Assembly (NCBI GenBank): GCA_036245525.1
Contig: BTPG01000005.1
Span: forward strand, 128,368,785-128,432,784
DNA length: 64,000 nt
Reading direction: 5' to 3'
Source of the DNA: Semisulcospira habei
Taxonomy: Eukaryota; Mollusca; Gastropoda; Semisulcospiridae
The position numbers and the translations under genes are program-made. The notes under the pieces are model-generated. The model was given only the letters and a program-made list of their open reading frames with translations. It was not told the origin of the DNA and searched no databases. Shown piece by piece: positions 43,556 through 55,050 of the stretch; position 1 is the first letter of the stretch, and each line of letters starts with the position of its first letter.

Positions 43556-44560
43556 GTTCTTCTTCTTCTTGTCGTTCGCTGTGGGCTATACGGTCAATCC
43601 AGCCAATCCAGCACCGGCGTTGAATGACGTCGTTTTCTCCAGGTCTTCTCGACTGCCGTAGAATTTGGTCTGCAGTGGAGTTGGCGACGGCCACACTTCT
43701 TTTCTTTCATCGTCCAGTAGGGGGCATCTCTGGAGAATATGTTCCGCTGTTTGGTCTTCCTGGTGGTGGCGCCAGCTTGAGCTTTCTGTTCATGTGAGTG
43801 TTCAGTCTGTTGTGGCTGGTACGCAGTCTGATCAGGACAACTTGCTGCTCTCTGGTCATTGTGTGGTAGTCGTCTCTGTTTGACCTCTGCCTCATCAATG
43901 CCTTGATGATTGTCTTTTGCTCACTATAGCTGATGCTGTTTTCTTGTTGATCTTTTGTGGCTCCTTCTTTCGCTAGCTCGTCTGCCCTTTCATTTCCTGG
44001 TACCCCACAGTGGGCTGATATCCACTGGAGAACAACTCTTCTGGTTTGTCTGACTTTCTGCAAAGCTCTGGTCAGCTGGGGGAGCTTGTCGTTCTCGAGG
44101 GCCTGAAGGACTGAAAGGGCATCGGAGAAGAAAACTTGGTAGCATGGGTCTGTGGAATTCTGAATCTTGGAGGCGGCCTGCATAAGTGCTTCGGTTTCTG
44201 CTTTGTAGTTTGTGCAGTGTTTGCCGGTGGCTACACTGGATGTGGCTGTATGTCCCCCAGGGAACTGGATCAGATGCCAGCACATCCATTGGAAACGGCA
44301 TTTGTTGCTGATCTATCAGTGTAGATGTGGATCCATGCCTCCTTTGGGTACTGTTCGTCGATCAGGGCTAGGGTGAGTGCCCGTCGAACGGTGTCATCCT
44401 GACTGTATCCTGTGGCAACATGTGGGACACTGGTGCAGATCTGGATGTCTAGTTTGTCTATTGCCCAAGGGTTTTCCTCTTCTTCTGTGATCAGAGGTAG
44501 AGTGCTCTGTGGAAGGACTTCCCTGTACTGTCGAGAAAGTCGCATGCTCTCATGGACGTC
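43556..44560 (-). mobile_element. 5'-truncated I-clade LINE with RNase H, inserted antisense
   Basis: The minus-strand frame 44,285-43,707 encodes an RNase H domain: YKAETEALMQAASKI, FFSDALSVLQAL, WISAHCGVPGNERADELAKEG. A Cys/His-type C-terminal tail follows, and the element ends in (GAA)n against the host LINE at 43,556. It interrupts the CR1/L2-like LINE between two parts of its ORF2 tail. Short flanking repeats CGTCGAGTGTT and CGTCGAGGTGTT are a probable duplication. RNase H after RT is characteristic of I-superfamily LINEs. Confidence 0.75.
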
Positions 44561-45272
44561 GAGGTGTTAAACTCATACTTCATGGACCCGCCCCCACAGA
44601 CCCAAAAAATCAAATCTCTTAAATTTCTGGCATTAAACAAACAATTCGAATTTAATCGGTGTGTATTAATGTAGAAGATTCTACACGAGAGAGCCCCATT
44701 CCATTTGCTGTTTTCAGATAATTATAGACAAAACACGAGAAACAGGTCGCTCCACCTACCAAGAACAAGATTAGATATATATATAAAGCTAGCCTGGCCT
44801 TTTCAGGTGAAAAAGCATGGAATAATTTACCCCATTATCTTAAGTCTATTTCTAAATTTAGTATATTTAAGGATCGCCTTATCGCTTTTTACTTTTAAAT
44901 TAATACCACGATTTAATTTTCCTCTATTAATGTTGTATTCTCAGAGACATGTTCTAATTATAAGATGACCTTCAGTTTATGTCGCTGTTATTATGTGTTA
45001 AACCCCAATAACTAACTAACTAAGTAACTGTTATTATGTTTATATTTTGGGTTTTATGGCCTTTTATGCTTTTCGTACATTTGAATGTTCTTGATACTAT
45101 TTATGGTTTGTGTTTGTTTGTGTGTTTATTTGTTTTTTTGTTTTTTTTTTAATTTTTTTTTATTGTGTTGCTCGATGTATATTCATGTGTGTAGATTAGC
45201 AGGACATTTTGTAAGAGAGGCATTCGCATGCCTAAAACTTTATCCTGAATAAAAACGTTTCATCATCATCAT

Positions 45273-45427
45273 CTGTGTTGGGTTGGGGAGGGTGACAGAG
45301 AAGCAGAGGCGCAGATTAAATAGGTAAGAGGGGTTTACAAGAGGGTCTGGCGACCGAAGCGAGAACCTTTCCCCCACTGACCGAAATATGAAAGGACGAG
45401 GGGGAAGGTGGGGTTGGAATGTGTGTG

Positions 45428-45429
<2 letters not shown>
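45273..45429. other. Unassigned short intergenic sequence
   Basis: Nothing recognisable between the LINE tail and the microsatellite. Confidence 0.4.

Positions 45430-45517
<88 letters not shown>
45430..45517. repeat. (GT)n microsatellite
   Basis: About 86 bp of uninterrupted GT repeats. Confidence 0.95.
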
Positions 45518-45882
45518 ACAAAACCCCTAAAATGGGCAACTTTCTTTACCATCCTTATGGAAAATGGGTGTGTTTAAAATTCTGGGTGACCAAGTCAGGC
45601 ACCCATTTTTTCCGAGGGTTGTTTCTGCATTATCTTTCATTCAAATGTCAGAAAAAAATTATCAAAATAATATGTCCCATTTTTGCAGGTTACAATGATG
45701 TTGTGTGTTTCGAACGCACCGGCGGGAGTGTAGACACGGTAGCGAGAGTCTCTATAGATCAACGTGACACCTGATTGGTCGGCTGAAAAGTGACATGAAC
45801 AGAGTTGTTTCCCCTTCCTATTGTCTTTTGTCCCACCCGCCGCTTTTTCGTCTGCAGAGGTACAATTTTATGCAATATTTCT

Positions 45883-46925
45883 TAGTTAAAGCTGAGAAAC
45901 AGTAAAAAAAAAAACTCCGCCGCGCACGTGTTTTAAAAAACTTTACAGGACCCAGCGAGGGCCCTGTTGTGAACGTTTGGCTAACTTGCCCCTAAGTCGG
46001 CAAACCGGTTTGCAACTCAGTTGACTGAGTTTACAATTGCGTTTGTCATGCTGGCAAAACTCCCGTGAAAAAGACAGGCCACTTCCAGTACGCAGCGAGT
46101 GGGCACCGCGATCACTGATGTAAATCAGCGATATTTCTACTGATAGCAACAGTAGCAGACGACACACGACCACCCGACGGACAGAGCAGGCCATTTGTGT
46201 CATGCCTGGACAGCAAACTGGATATGGACCAGGCCGAGCTCTCCGTAAGTTACACAGTACAGCCTGAAGCTTTATTTGATATCGGGAGGGTGAGGAAGGA
46301 GGGGTTATTTGTCGTTTTGTGTTTGTTATTATATCTTTTCATCTGGAGTGGCCTACAGCAAATATTTTTACCATACGAAGGGCAGCTACTATAAATCAGC
46401 TTGACCCATAGCGACCTAAGATTGATCTCCCTTGTATCTTTTGGCAACTATGTAAACAGCCGATTGTCTCTTTCTCTCTCATCCAATTTACTGTGTTGGC
46501 TGTACATAACAATGCTTCTTTATTTATTTATATTAGCCTATATTGGTCTGGATGTACGTGTTGAAAAATTCGTTCACAACTACAAAGTGTCAGGAGTTAT
46601 ACTTACAGCTTGTACAGCCGTACATTCTGCCATCATCCGGCCCAGCGCGTAAAAATCCGTGGCTGCCGGTCAATTTCAAAGTGTCACAGAATCGTCTGCT
46701 GTTGTCCGATCTGCTAATCGCGATGATTTCCGTGCAACAGGAAGTGGCCTGTCGTTTCCCGAGAGTTTTGCAAGCTCGGGATACGCAGTTGCCAACTCCG
46801 TCAACTGAGTTACGAACCGATTTGACCCACTTAGGGGCAGGGCCCAAGCTGGGTCCTGTAGAGTCTTTTTAAAACACGCGCTGGGCGGGTTTTTCTCATT
46901 GCACCTCAGCTTTAAGAGTACGCCC
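45883..46925. mobile_element. Non-autonomous element with long imperfect terminal inverted repeats
   Basis: Bases about 45,883-46,115 are an imperfect reverse complement of about 46,715-46,925 (for example GTGTTTTAAAAA, TACAGGACCCAGC, CAACTCAGTTGA and GACAGGCCACTTCC on the left and their complements on the right). The middle 600 bp has no recognised domain. This fits a roughly 1-kb foldback-type DNA transposon. Exact ends and target duplication are not resolved. Confidence 0.65.
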
Positions 46926-47950
46926 AGGTGTACTTATTCAGCACAGTTATTTAACTGAGATGCTCCCAATCCAATACAATTGCACAGTCAGCCGATGACT
47001 GACCTACTTGCCGAGAAAACTGAGACGTCTGCTCTAGTACGGTCAGTCGGCGTCAGTGCTGCTCAGTCTTGAAGTAAACGATAATAGAACCCCGCGATTT
47101 TAACAAAAGCTTTCTTCTTCAATTAAACAAATTTGTTCAATAACACCATTACAAGGTCTATCTGTCACGCGATTTTGTTGATTTATTCTGACATGTGTGG
47201 TTGTGATGGAAAAGTAATTTGACACATGCGCTCTGACAAAATCAAAATGGCGCCAAATTTCAGTGTGAATTTGAATCCTCGTACGCAAAACTGCCTCGCG
47301 ATTCGAAGAACAGACTTCCACGAACAGGTTTTTCGGATTGTGCAACTGAGGTGTCGCTTTTTACTGTATTACTAGTTATTGTTCGTAGGGGGCTGGGGGT
47401 ACTGCAGTAATTATGTATATATCTGATCCCAAATGTCAACTTTACACGGTTGCATTTGTCATGTTTGCAGCACTGTTTTGGCCACACTCAGCACTTTCTG
47501 CACACACCCAGCGCCAGATGGCAACAGGATATCCAAACCCATCGGGATCTATGGAAGTGGACAAGCACGCCCCTTCCTGGCACATGACCAAGGATCATGG
47601 CAAAATTAGTCAGCTTCATCAGCATAGCCCAGCCTCTGCCGCAGAGGGTACGTCTGGTAGGAGGGTGCATAGACGGCAGCGGAATGCCCCCAATTACAAA
47701 CTGATCATCTTCATTTTATTGGCTCGTGTGCGAAGCGAAAGTGAGTTTATGTTCTGGACCACTGGTCGTCCGTCCGTCGTCCATAGTAAACTTTAGCGGT
47801 GGCATTTTCTCGAAGACTATTCAAGCCACATTCTTCAAGCTTGGCCCAAGGATACTTCGTGGCAAGACCTTTGTAAACATACCAATTTGAGTGACCTTTC
47901 TCAATGGGTCACGCGGGGTTGACAGATGTGTGAAAACTGCTTACATTTTC
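46926..47950. other. Unassigned intergenic sequence
   Basis: About 1 kb with no gene I can support. The 127-codon frame at 47,413-47,796 has a hydrophobic stretch near its N-terminus but no recognised domain, and its coding status is uncertain. Confidence 0.35.
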
Positions 47951-47956
47951 AGAAAA

Positions 47957-48300
47957 CATGGATTTTGCTGATGCAGAAGCCAGCCCTCGTCACCGAGGTC
48001 ACACATCGGTCATACACGGGATTACTCTTTTTATTATTGTGCAAGGCCCCTTAAACCAAAATTGGGCTGTTTCTGTCCTAATGCAGCTTTTCTTTTTCTT
48101 CTTCTTTTTCCAGTTGGCAAATGGAGCCTGGGATGGACCTGAGAGTGCAAGCACATCGCAATACAAGGACAGTGATGACGAGGAGTTTGTTCCTGGCTCG
48201 AGCTCACAGGATTCAGACGGTGTGTCGCCATCAATATCTGTGATCTCTGACACAGACAGTTTTGTATTGAATATTTTATATTTCAAAGTGGCAGGTTCGG
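47957..48300 (+). pseudogene. Possible 5' exons of the tyrosine-recombinase-like gene
   Basis: An ATG at 47,958 (MDFADAEASPRHR) follows a TTTTCAG. A long polypyrimidine tract ending CCAG at 48,113 is a strong splice acceptor, followed by an acidic exon (LANGAWDGPESAS, DSDDEEFVPGSSSQDSD). Acidic N-terminal exons of this type precede zinc-finger/YR proteins in animal genomes, which is why I link it to the downstream gene. The link is inference; a LINE now lies between. Confidence 0.35.
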
Positions 48301-48800
48301 GGTGGGCAGGTGTCAGTGAAGCAAGTACCAGCAAGGTGCAGTGTGCGTTACGTGGTGAATTAGCGGGTGCAGGGACCCCCTATCCACCACCCAGGGGACG
48401 CGCCTCAACGCCATATGGTCCCAGCGCGAGGCACATTATCATTGCCACCCGCTCGACCCCCTATCCACCACCCAGGGGACGCGCCTCAACGCCATATGGT
48501 CCCAGCGCGAGGCACATTATCATTGCCACCCGCTAATTCACCACCTAACGCACACTGCACCTTGCTGGTACTTGCTTCACTGACACCTGCCCACCCTGAA
48601 CTGCCACTTTGAAATCTAAAATATTCAATACAAAACTGTCTGTGTCAGAGATCACAGATATTGATGGCGACACACCGTCTGAATCCTGTGAGCTCGAGCC
48701 AGGAACAAACTCCTCGTCATCACTGTCCTTGTATTGCGATGTGCTTGCACTCTCAGGTCCATCCCAGGCTCCATTTGCCAACTGGAAAAAGAAGAAGAAA
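48096..48800. repeat. Inverted duplication of an acidic exon (273-bp arms)
   Basis: Bases 48,096-48,368 and 48,528-48,800 are near-perfect reverse complements. Each arm includes the polypyrimidine splice acceptor and the acidic exon. The 159-bp spacer holds two tandem copies of an 81-bp unit (starting 48,374 and 48,455). The few mismatches between arms show it is not simply a sequencing fold-back of one molecule. Confidence 0.85.
48374..48535. repeat. 81-bp tandem duplication
   Basis: Two adjacent copies of an 81-bp unit beginning GACCCCCTATCCACCACCCA. The period is a multiple of three, so one frame reads as a duplicated 27-residue peptide; there is no sign that it is coding. Confidence 0.85.
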
Positions 48801-49026
48801 CAGGACGTCATAAGTCTTCTGGTAGAAGAACCTTCCTCCTCCAGGAAAGGAATTACTGTTTGTCTTTTCGTCGGCGTTTTTGTAGCTATTTCCTTTTTTG
48901 CAGGGTGGGGAAGCTACCCCTACGCCCAACCCCCTTACTAGGAGGACCAGGGGTTTTCTGTCGGGGTCACCTTCCCTTAGACCATGTTGGTTCACGGCAC
49001 CTTATTTCATTCGGTGCGCTGAACTC

Positions 49027-51235
49027 AGCCTGCAAAGACACTGTAGGGTTCAGGAAACACCATCACAAGGACTGGCTGTCGGCACAGACATTGAAGAAGA
49101 TAGAAGTGAGGAAGCAGAAGAAAGCAGTTGTCAACAACAGTCGCACGAGAGCAGCCAAAGCAAGGGCACAGGAGGAATACTCGGAAGCCAACTGCGAGGT
49201 GAAGAGGAGTGTCAGGGCAGACAAGAGGGCCTACACAGACAGCCTGGCAGCAGAGGCAGAAAAGGCAGCAGGCAGTGGCAACATGAAACAGCTCTACGAC
49301 ATTACCAGAAGATTGTCGGGCAAGTATGGCCATACAGAAAGACCATTAAAAAACAAAGAAGGCAAGCCTATTGCAGACAGAGCAGATCAACTCGACAGAT
49401 GGGCCGAGTATTTTGAAGAGTTACTGAACAGACCCAGCCCACCCAACCCCCCAGACATCCAGCCAGCAGAGACCGACCTACCCATCAGCTGTGACAGACC
49501 CAGCCGGGAAGAGATCAGAAGAGCAGTGGCATTTTTGAAGAACGGCAAAGCAGCAGGGCCGGATGGCATCCCAGCGGAGTCTCTGAAAGCAGACCTAGAG
49601 ACAACAGTAGAGATGCTGTACCCACTGTTTGGAAAGATCTGTGAAGAGGAGGTGATGCCAGCTGACTGGAAGGAGGGGTACCTAATCAAGCTTCCCAAGA
49701 AAGGCGACCTCAGCAAGTGTTCCAACTACAGAGGAATCACTTTGCTGTCAGTACCAGGAAAGGTCTTCAACAGGATCATTCTGGAGAGAATGAAGAGCTC
49801 TGTCGACCCCCAGCTGAGAGACCAGCAAACAGGATTCAGGAAAAACCGATCATGTACAGACCAGATCGCCACTCTCCGCATCATCGTGGAACAGTCTCTG
49901 GAGTGGAGCTCCCCACTGTACATCATCTTTGTGGATTACAAGAAAGCATTTGACAGCGTGGACCGAGAGACTCTGTGGAAATTCCTACGACACTACGGTG
50001 TACCCACAAAGCTCGTCCGCTTGATCAAGAGCAGCTACGATGGCATGACATGTCTCGTGATCCACGAAGGGCAGTTCACCAGGGAGCTCCAGGTCAGAAC
50101 CGGTGTCAGACAGGGGTGTCTGCTGTCTCCGTTCCTCTTCCTACTGGCCATAGACTGGGTCATGAAGAAGACCACAGAGCACAGACGAAGTGGAATACAG
50201 TGGACACTGTGGACACAGCTTGACGACCTCGATTTTGCAGACGACTTGGCATTACTGTCCCACACTCATCAACAAATGCAGGACAAGACCACGAGGCTTG
50301 CTGACATCTTGTCCCAAGTGGGCCTTACCATTCACAAACAGAAAACAAAGACAATGAGGCTGAACGCAACCAGGGAAGAACCAGTCTTGCTTGCTGGCAC
50401 CCCGTTGGAGGAGGTGGAGTCCTTCACCTATCTCGGGAGCATCATAGACAAAAAAGGCGGCACTGATGCAGATGTCAGAGCACGAATCGGTAAAGCCAGA
50501 GCAGCCTTTCTCCAGTTGAAAAATGTGTGGAGTTCCAGAGAGCTGTCACAATACACCAAAGTCCAGATTTTCAACTCCAACGTAAAAGCAGTTCTCCTAT
50601 ATGGAGCAGAGACTTGGAGATTGACAAAAACCACAGTCAACAGAGTACAGATCTTCATAAACAGCTGCCTTAGAAGAATTTTGAAAATCCACTGGCCAGA
50701 GAAGATCAGCAACGTTAGACTCTGGGAGAGAAGAGAGCAGATAACAGCAGAGAATGAAATTGGGCGAAGAAGATGGGGATGGATTGGTCACAGTCTGAGA
50801 AAGCCAGCTTCCAGTATCACTAGGCAGGCATTGTCATGGAACCCCCAGGGAAAGAGGAAAAGAGGTAGGCCGAGAAACTCCTGGTGTCGAGACCTCCAAG
50901 CAGACATCAAGAGACTGGGAACCACCTGGAGTAAAATCGAAGGAGATGTCAGAGCACGAATCGGTAAAGCCAGAGCAGCCTTTCTCCAGTTGAAAAATGT
51001 GTGGAGTTCCAGAGAGCTGTCACAGTACACCAAAGTCCAGATTTTCAACTCCAACGTAAAAGCAGTTCTCCTATATGGAGCAGAGACTTGGAGATTGACA
51101 AAAACCACAGTCAACAGAGTACAGATCTTCATAAACAGCTGCCTTAGAAGAATTTTGAAAATCCACTGGCCAGAGAAGATCAGCAACGTTAGACTCTGGG
51201 GGAGAAGAGAGCAGAATGATAACAGCAGAGAATGA
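49027..51235 (+). pseudogene. RT-encoding frame of the RTE-like LINE
   Basis: The long open frame upstream of 49,027 is fortuitous (it crosses the inverted exon copy); LINE-type residues begin near NSACKDTVGFRKHHHKDWLS. The frame passes through the 474-bp duplication in register (158 codons) and ends in the second copy, where a 4-base insertion (AATG, near 51,215) shifts it. The remaining tail continues in another frame to 51,497. The RT catalytic residues (FADD) are intact, but the missing endonuclease and duplicated end make it non-autonomous. Confidence 0.75.
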
Positions 51236-51505
51236 AATTGGGCGAAGAAGATGGGGATGGATTGGTCACAGTCTGAGAAAGCCAGCTTCCAGTATCACTA
51301 GGCAGGCATTGTCATGGAACCCCCAGGGAAAGAGGAAAAGAGGTAGGCCGAGAAACTCCTGGCGTCAAGACCTCCAAGCAGACATCAAGAGACTGGGAAC
51401 CACCTGGAGTAAAATCGAAGGAGAAGCACAGGACAGGAGTTGCTGGAGGTCTCTCGTCGACGGCCTATATCCAGGGAGGGGTGACAGGCGTAAGTAAGTA
51501 AGTAA
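49027..51505 (+). mobile_element. RTE-like LINE, 5' truncated, with internal 474-bp tandem duplication
   Basis: The plus strand runs as one frame from the region before RT to 51,235. RT motifs are YIIFVDYKKAFDSVD, TGVRQGCLLSPFLF and DDLDFADDLALL. The C-terminal region has FTYLGSIIDKKGG, WGWIGHSLRKPAS and KRKRGRPRNSW. No endonuclease domain is present. The 3' region 50,472-50,945 is repeated directly at 50,946-51,4xx. The copy ends in short TAAG repeats near 51,500. The clade name is tentative; it is the same family as 19,404-19,987. Confidence 0.8.
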
Positions 51506-53666
51506 CGATAATGTGGATAGGCAGAAGGAACATGACGTTGGGGGTGGGGAAAGGGCGCTTATCGAAGAAACAGGTGTGCACGTGTTGCAGAGAAGAAAAG
51601 GAAAGTACAAATGGGACAAAACACATGCATGCAAATTGTGTAGCAAGCTTGTCTTGAAAATGAGCACGCACTTACAAGATGTCCATGCAGATGAGGCAGA
51701 CGTTGCTAAAAGTTTGGTGATGAAAAAAGGGACAAAGCAAAGACGTCAAGCATGGATCAGACTACAAGATGAGGGTGATTACATGCATAACGTTGCCGTT
51801 CTTGAAAAGAAATCAGGATGTTTGATTCCTAAGTATCGCACCAACAATTGTAACGTTTAAGACCTTCTCGCCTGTAGCCATTGCAAAGGGCTCTATCGAA
51901 GAAAGCTGATCTCTGTACACTCAAAACATTGCTGTCAGAAACCAGGAGAGTTTCAGTTCGCTAAGCGAGGTGACGCGGCATGACGTGGGAGGCTAATGCT
52001 TCCAATAGCTTTAGACGTTGACTCTTCCTTCTATCATAAGGTATTAGCCAGACAGAGAGATGATGAGATAAGGTGTCTCATCACAACTGACCCCTTGCTT
52101 CTTGAGTATAGAAAGAGAATATTTGACCGCAGGGACATTGAAGAACACACGGCTGGACAAATCAGCTCCAGGATGCGGGAGTTAGGGAGACTAGTAAAGA
52201 TTCTCAGAGTGAGGTCAGAAATGAAAATCGCAAGTTTAAAAGCTGTGATCAATTTAGCTAGCTTTGATCATGTTGTACTGGCTGTAAAAGAGCTAGCAGA
52301 ATTTGATGAGGACACACATCAGTTCAAAAAAGGCAATCTCGCAATGCGCATAGGCCATGCCTTGAAAAAATGTTCACAGATCAAACAGTCAAAGGCATCC
52401 AAACAGCTTGGGCATGGTTCAGATGACAGGTGGCAACAGGAGCTCTCTGAGGCGCAGCGGTTTGACTCTGTTTTCACCGGGGACTGGTATGATTGTGCGT
52501 CAGCTACAGCAGCCCAGTCGGTCGGGAAAATGACCATGAACAAACCCAAGCTGATCCCATCATGTGAAGATGTGAGGAAGGTCCAACAGCTTCTTGAGAC
52601 AAGGATGGTTTCGGAAGATTATCCGACAGTGGTTACAGCAACTCTTTGCGCTGTTTCACTTTTCAACCGTAAACGAGGGGGAGAAGTTCAGAGAATAAAG
52701 GTATCAGACTCCCAGAATGCTAAGATTAGATCGATCACCAATCAAGATATCTTGAAAGGTCTCACAGAGGTTGAGAAGAAAATGGTGAATCATTTACAGC
52801 GAGTGGAAATCAGAGGCAAGTTTAATAGGAGTGTTCCCATTTTTCTGACGAAGAAGATGATGACAACTGTCGACAGAATCCTTCAAATGAGGCAATCGGT
52901 GCCAGCTCTCGCTAGTTCCCAGTACATCTTTGCCACACCTTTTGGTCAGAGGCCTTACAGAGGCCATGATGTTCTGAAGGCACACGCACTGCAAGCCAAT
53001 GTGTCAAACCCAGCCATGTTCACATTTACTCAGTTACGGAAGCAGGTTGCAACTTTGGCTCAGTCAATGGCCATCTCGGAGTTGGACCAGGATCAGCAGG
53101 CAGACTTCCTTGGTCATGATATTCGGATACATCGCCATATCTACCGCCAACCTCAAGACGTCCTTCAAAAGGCAAAAGTGGCAAAGATTCTTCTGTCAGT
53201 TAACAATGGGATGACAGATTTTGAGAGTTGCATTAGAGCTGAGCTGGGCAATGATGAAGAGATTGACTTTGACAATGAAGACACATCAGAAACTTGCAGA
53301 GAGGTCTCGGGGGAAACAGCACCTGTGAATGAAGCAAGTAGCAAGTCAACAACACAGGAATCAATGAGCATGACAGAGAAAAGACGTCCAAAGCCTGATG
53401 ACAATCTAGATAGTTTTGATAATGACAGTACTGCGTCAACTCCTGTTCAAAAGAAAGAAAGATTTTCAAGGAAACCATGGGGGAAAGCTGATGAGAAAGC
53501 TGTTGAAACTCGTTTCAAGACACACTTCGTCATGAACAAACTTCCTGGAAAGGCCGAGATACAGCAGGCAATCGCAGAAGAGCCCGCACTTAGACATAGG
53601 CGCTGGACAAACATTAAGGATTACATCCACCACAGACTGAAAAAGTTACACAAAAAAATGAGTTGA
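51498..53666 (+). pseudogene. Crypton-like tyrosine recombinase gene with zinc fingers and two in-frame stops
   Basis: One reading frame spans 51,498-53,666 with only two stops (TAA at 51,858, TGA at 51,981). Before the first stop lies a C2H2-type finger (ACKLC...HLQDVH); between the stops lies a second one (CSHCKGLYRRKLISVHSKHC). After them, an ATG at 51,996 opens 556 residues. These include a YR-type catalytic core: R227 (NRKRGGE), R348 (QLRKQVAT; the box II His position is Thr345), H374 (FLGH) and Y383 (HRHIYR). An acidic Ser/Thr-rich region (about 415-490) and a basic helical C-terminus follow. The zinc-finger plus YR plan matches Crypton-derived proteins of animals. The 556-residue part alone could still be translated. 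Confidence 0.7.
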
Positions 53667-53775
53667 GATTCTCCCAGAGAACACACTCGCGGCATTTTCG
53701 TTTTCATACAGATTTATTACAAACAAGAGTGTTATTATTGGGTTGGTTTCAGCGTGTATAGCTTGTTTTTATCTG

Positions 53776-54300
53776 ATGGACACCTGGATCATTTTGTATA
53801 CTGTATAACATTTAAAACGTTGCAGACGGAAGAGCGGTGGGGGGGGGGGGGGGGGAGGGACGAAAGACAATAATAAGATAAGAAAACCATTGTCAACATA
53901 AAGATTTATCACAAGAGTGTTACTATGGGGTTGGTCCACCTGGATCATTTTGTATACTGTATAACATTTAAAACGTTGCAGACGGAAGAGCGGTGGGGGG
54001 GGGGGGGGACGAAAGACAATAATAAGATAAGAAAACCATTGTCAACATAAAGATTTATCACAAGAGTGTTACTATGGGGTTGGTCCACCTGGATCATTTT
54101 GTATACTGTATAACATTTAAAACGTTGCAGACGGAAGAGCGGTGGGGGGACGAAAGACAATAATAAGATAAGAAAACCATTGTCAACATAAAGATTTATT
54201 ACAGGAATGTTATTATTCGGTTGTTTTTAGCGTGTATAGCTCTGTTTTTATCTGATGTACCTGGATCATTTTGTATACTGTGTAACATTAACCTTACTTT
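53776..54300. repeat. About 150-bp tandem repeats downstream of the YR gene
   Basis: Successive CCTGGATCATTTTGTATACTG units start at 53,783, 53,939, 54,089 and 54,260 (spacings 156, 150 and 171). Each unit carries GTTGCAGACGGAAGAGCGGTG, a G-run of variable length (about 24, 16 and 7) and ACGAAAGACAATAATAAGAT. A further related piece is at 55,057-55,170, beyond the SINE-like insertion. Confidence 0.85.
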
Positions 54301-54312
54301 GCAACTAAACAG

Positions 54313-55050
54313 TGGTCCCCGCCCGGGTCTGCCCTGGGGGACTTGGGTGGGGTTAACTACTTTTTAGTTCCTAGGGTCACCCTGGTCAGCCCCACAGGGT
54401 GGGTTTTCCTCTCAATTCTGGGGCATGCGTTTGTGTCTACCCTTGGTCCATTAACTTGTATTTTTCTTTTTTTTAGCTCTCCCTGCTGTCTGCGCTGCCT
54501 GTATCTCTTGAAAAGAAGTACCCAATGGAGAAAGAAACACGTGTAGAAAAGACGATTACAACACAATTTATTAATAGTTCGGGTAAATCCGCTTTGTCAA
54601 AACAGACAAAGAAACAGACAGATCAGTCACTACTTATTTTCATTCGCAGAAGGAATGTGGCACAATCCTTCTGCGAATGAAGATAAGTAGTGACTGATCT
54701 CTCTGTTTGTTTGTCTGTTTTGACAAAGTCGATTTACCTGAAATATTCATAAATTAATTGTGTTGTATCCGTTTTTTCTACGCATGTTTCTTTCTCCGTT
54801 GGGTACTTCTTTGAATTTTACATGCTTGGCAGTCACCTTTTGGGACTGAATAATTTTTTGTTTTGTTTTGTGTATCTCTCTTGATTTTAGATGTGTGTTG
54901 CTAAATGGTCTTAGGTTTATTTAGCATATTAGACCGGCTGGCGACATACATTCAATATTCTGTTCTTTTTTTTTTTCTTTTTTTTTTCACAAGCAGTGCT
55001 GGCACGTCCTGAAATAGTCTTCTTGCCATCGAGACGTTTAGCAATGTACA
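54313..55050 (-). mobile_element. SINE-like dispersed element, copy 4, split by a hairpin element
   Basis: Minus-strand copy: GTCCCCGCCCGGGTCTGCCC at 54,313 corresponds to the 3' end and GCAATGTACAACC near 55,045 to the 5' end. A palindromic element at 54,508-54,816 separates the halves. It sits within the tandem-repeat array after the YR gene and is more diverged than copies 1-3. Confidence 0.75.
54508..54816. mobile_element. Large palindromic MITE, copy 1
   Basis: Imperfect palindrome with arms of about 150 bp: GAAAAGAAGTACCCAATGG...CACTACTTATTTTCATTCGC pairs with GCGAATGAAGATAAGTAGTG...CCGTTGGGTACTTCTTTGA. A related copy lies at 60,190-60,428. Inserted inside the SINE-like copy 4. Confidence 0.8.

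Larger units (their letters stand above)
40742..45272 (+). mobile_element. CR1/L2-like LINE, near full length, with two nested insertions
   Basis: The ORF2-like region starts at 40,742 with an endonuclease domain (IKNIDVLNIGHLNV; GFTESRL; GLAVYIHN). RT follows at about 42,580-43,300: LNEYRPISILSSISK, GAIFVDLKKTFDLVNH, GVLQGSILG and LFADDTTVH. The C-terminal tail spans 43,310-43,555 and 44,580-44,900 (SGEKAWNNLPHYL). The 3' end is a short ATC repeat at about 45,260-45,272. Many stops and frameshifts show it is dead. A SINE-like unit (41,639) and an antisense LINE (43,556) interrupt it. Confidence 0.8.

Noticed and set aside
48545..48941. Minus- and plus-strand acidic frames taken as separate genes
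   Set aside because: They are the mirrored second arm of the inverted exon duplication.
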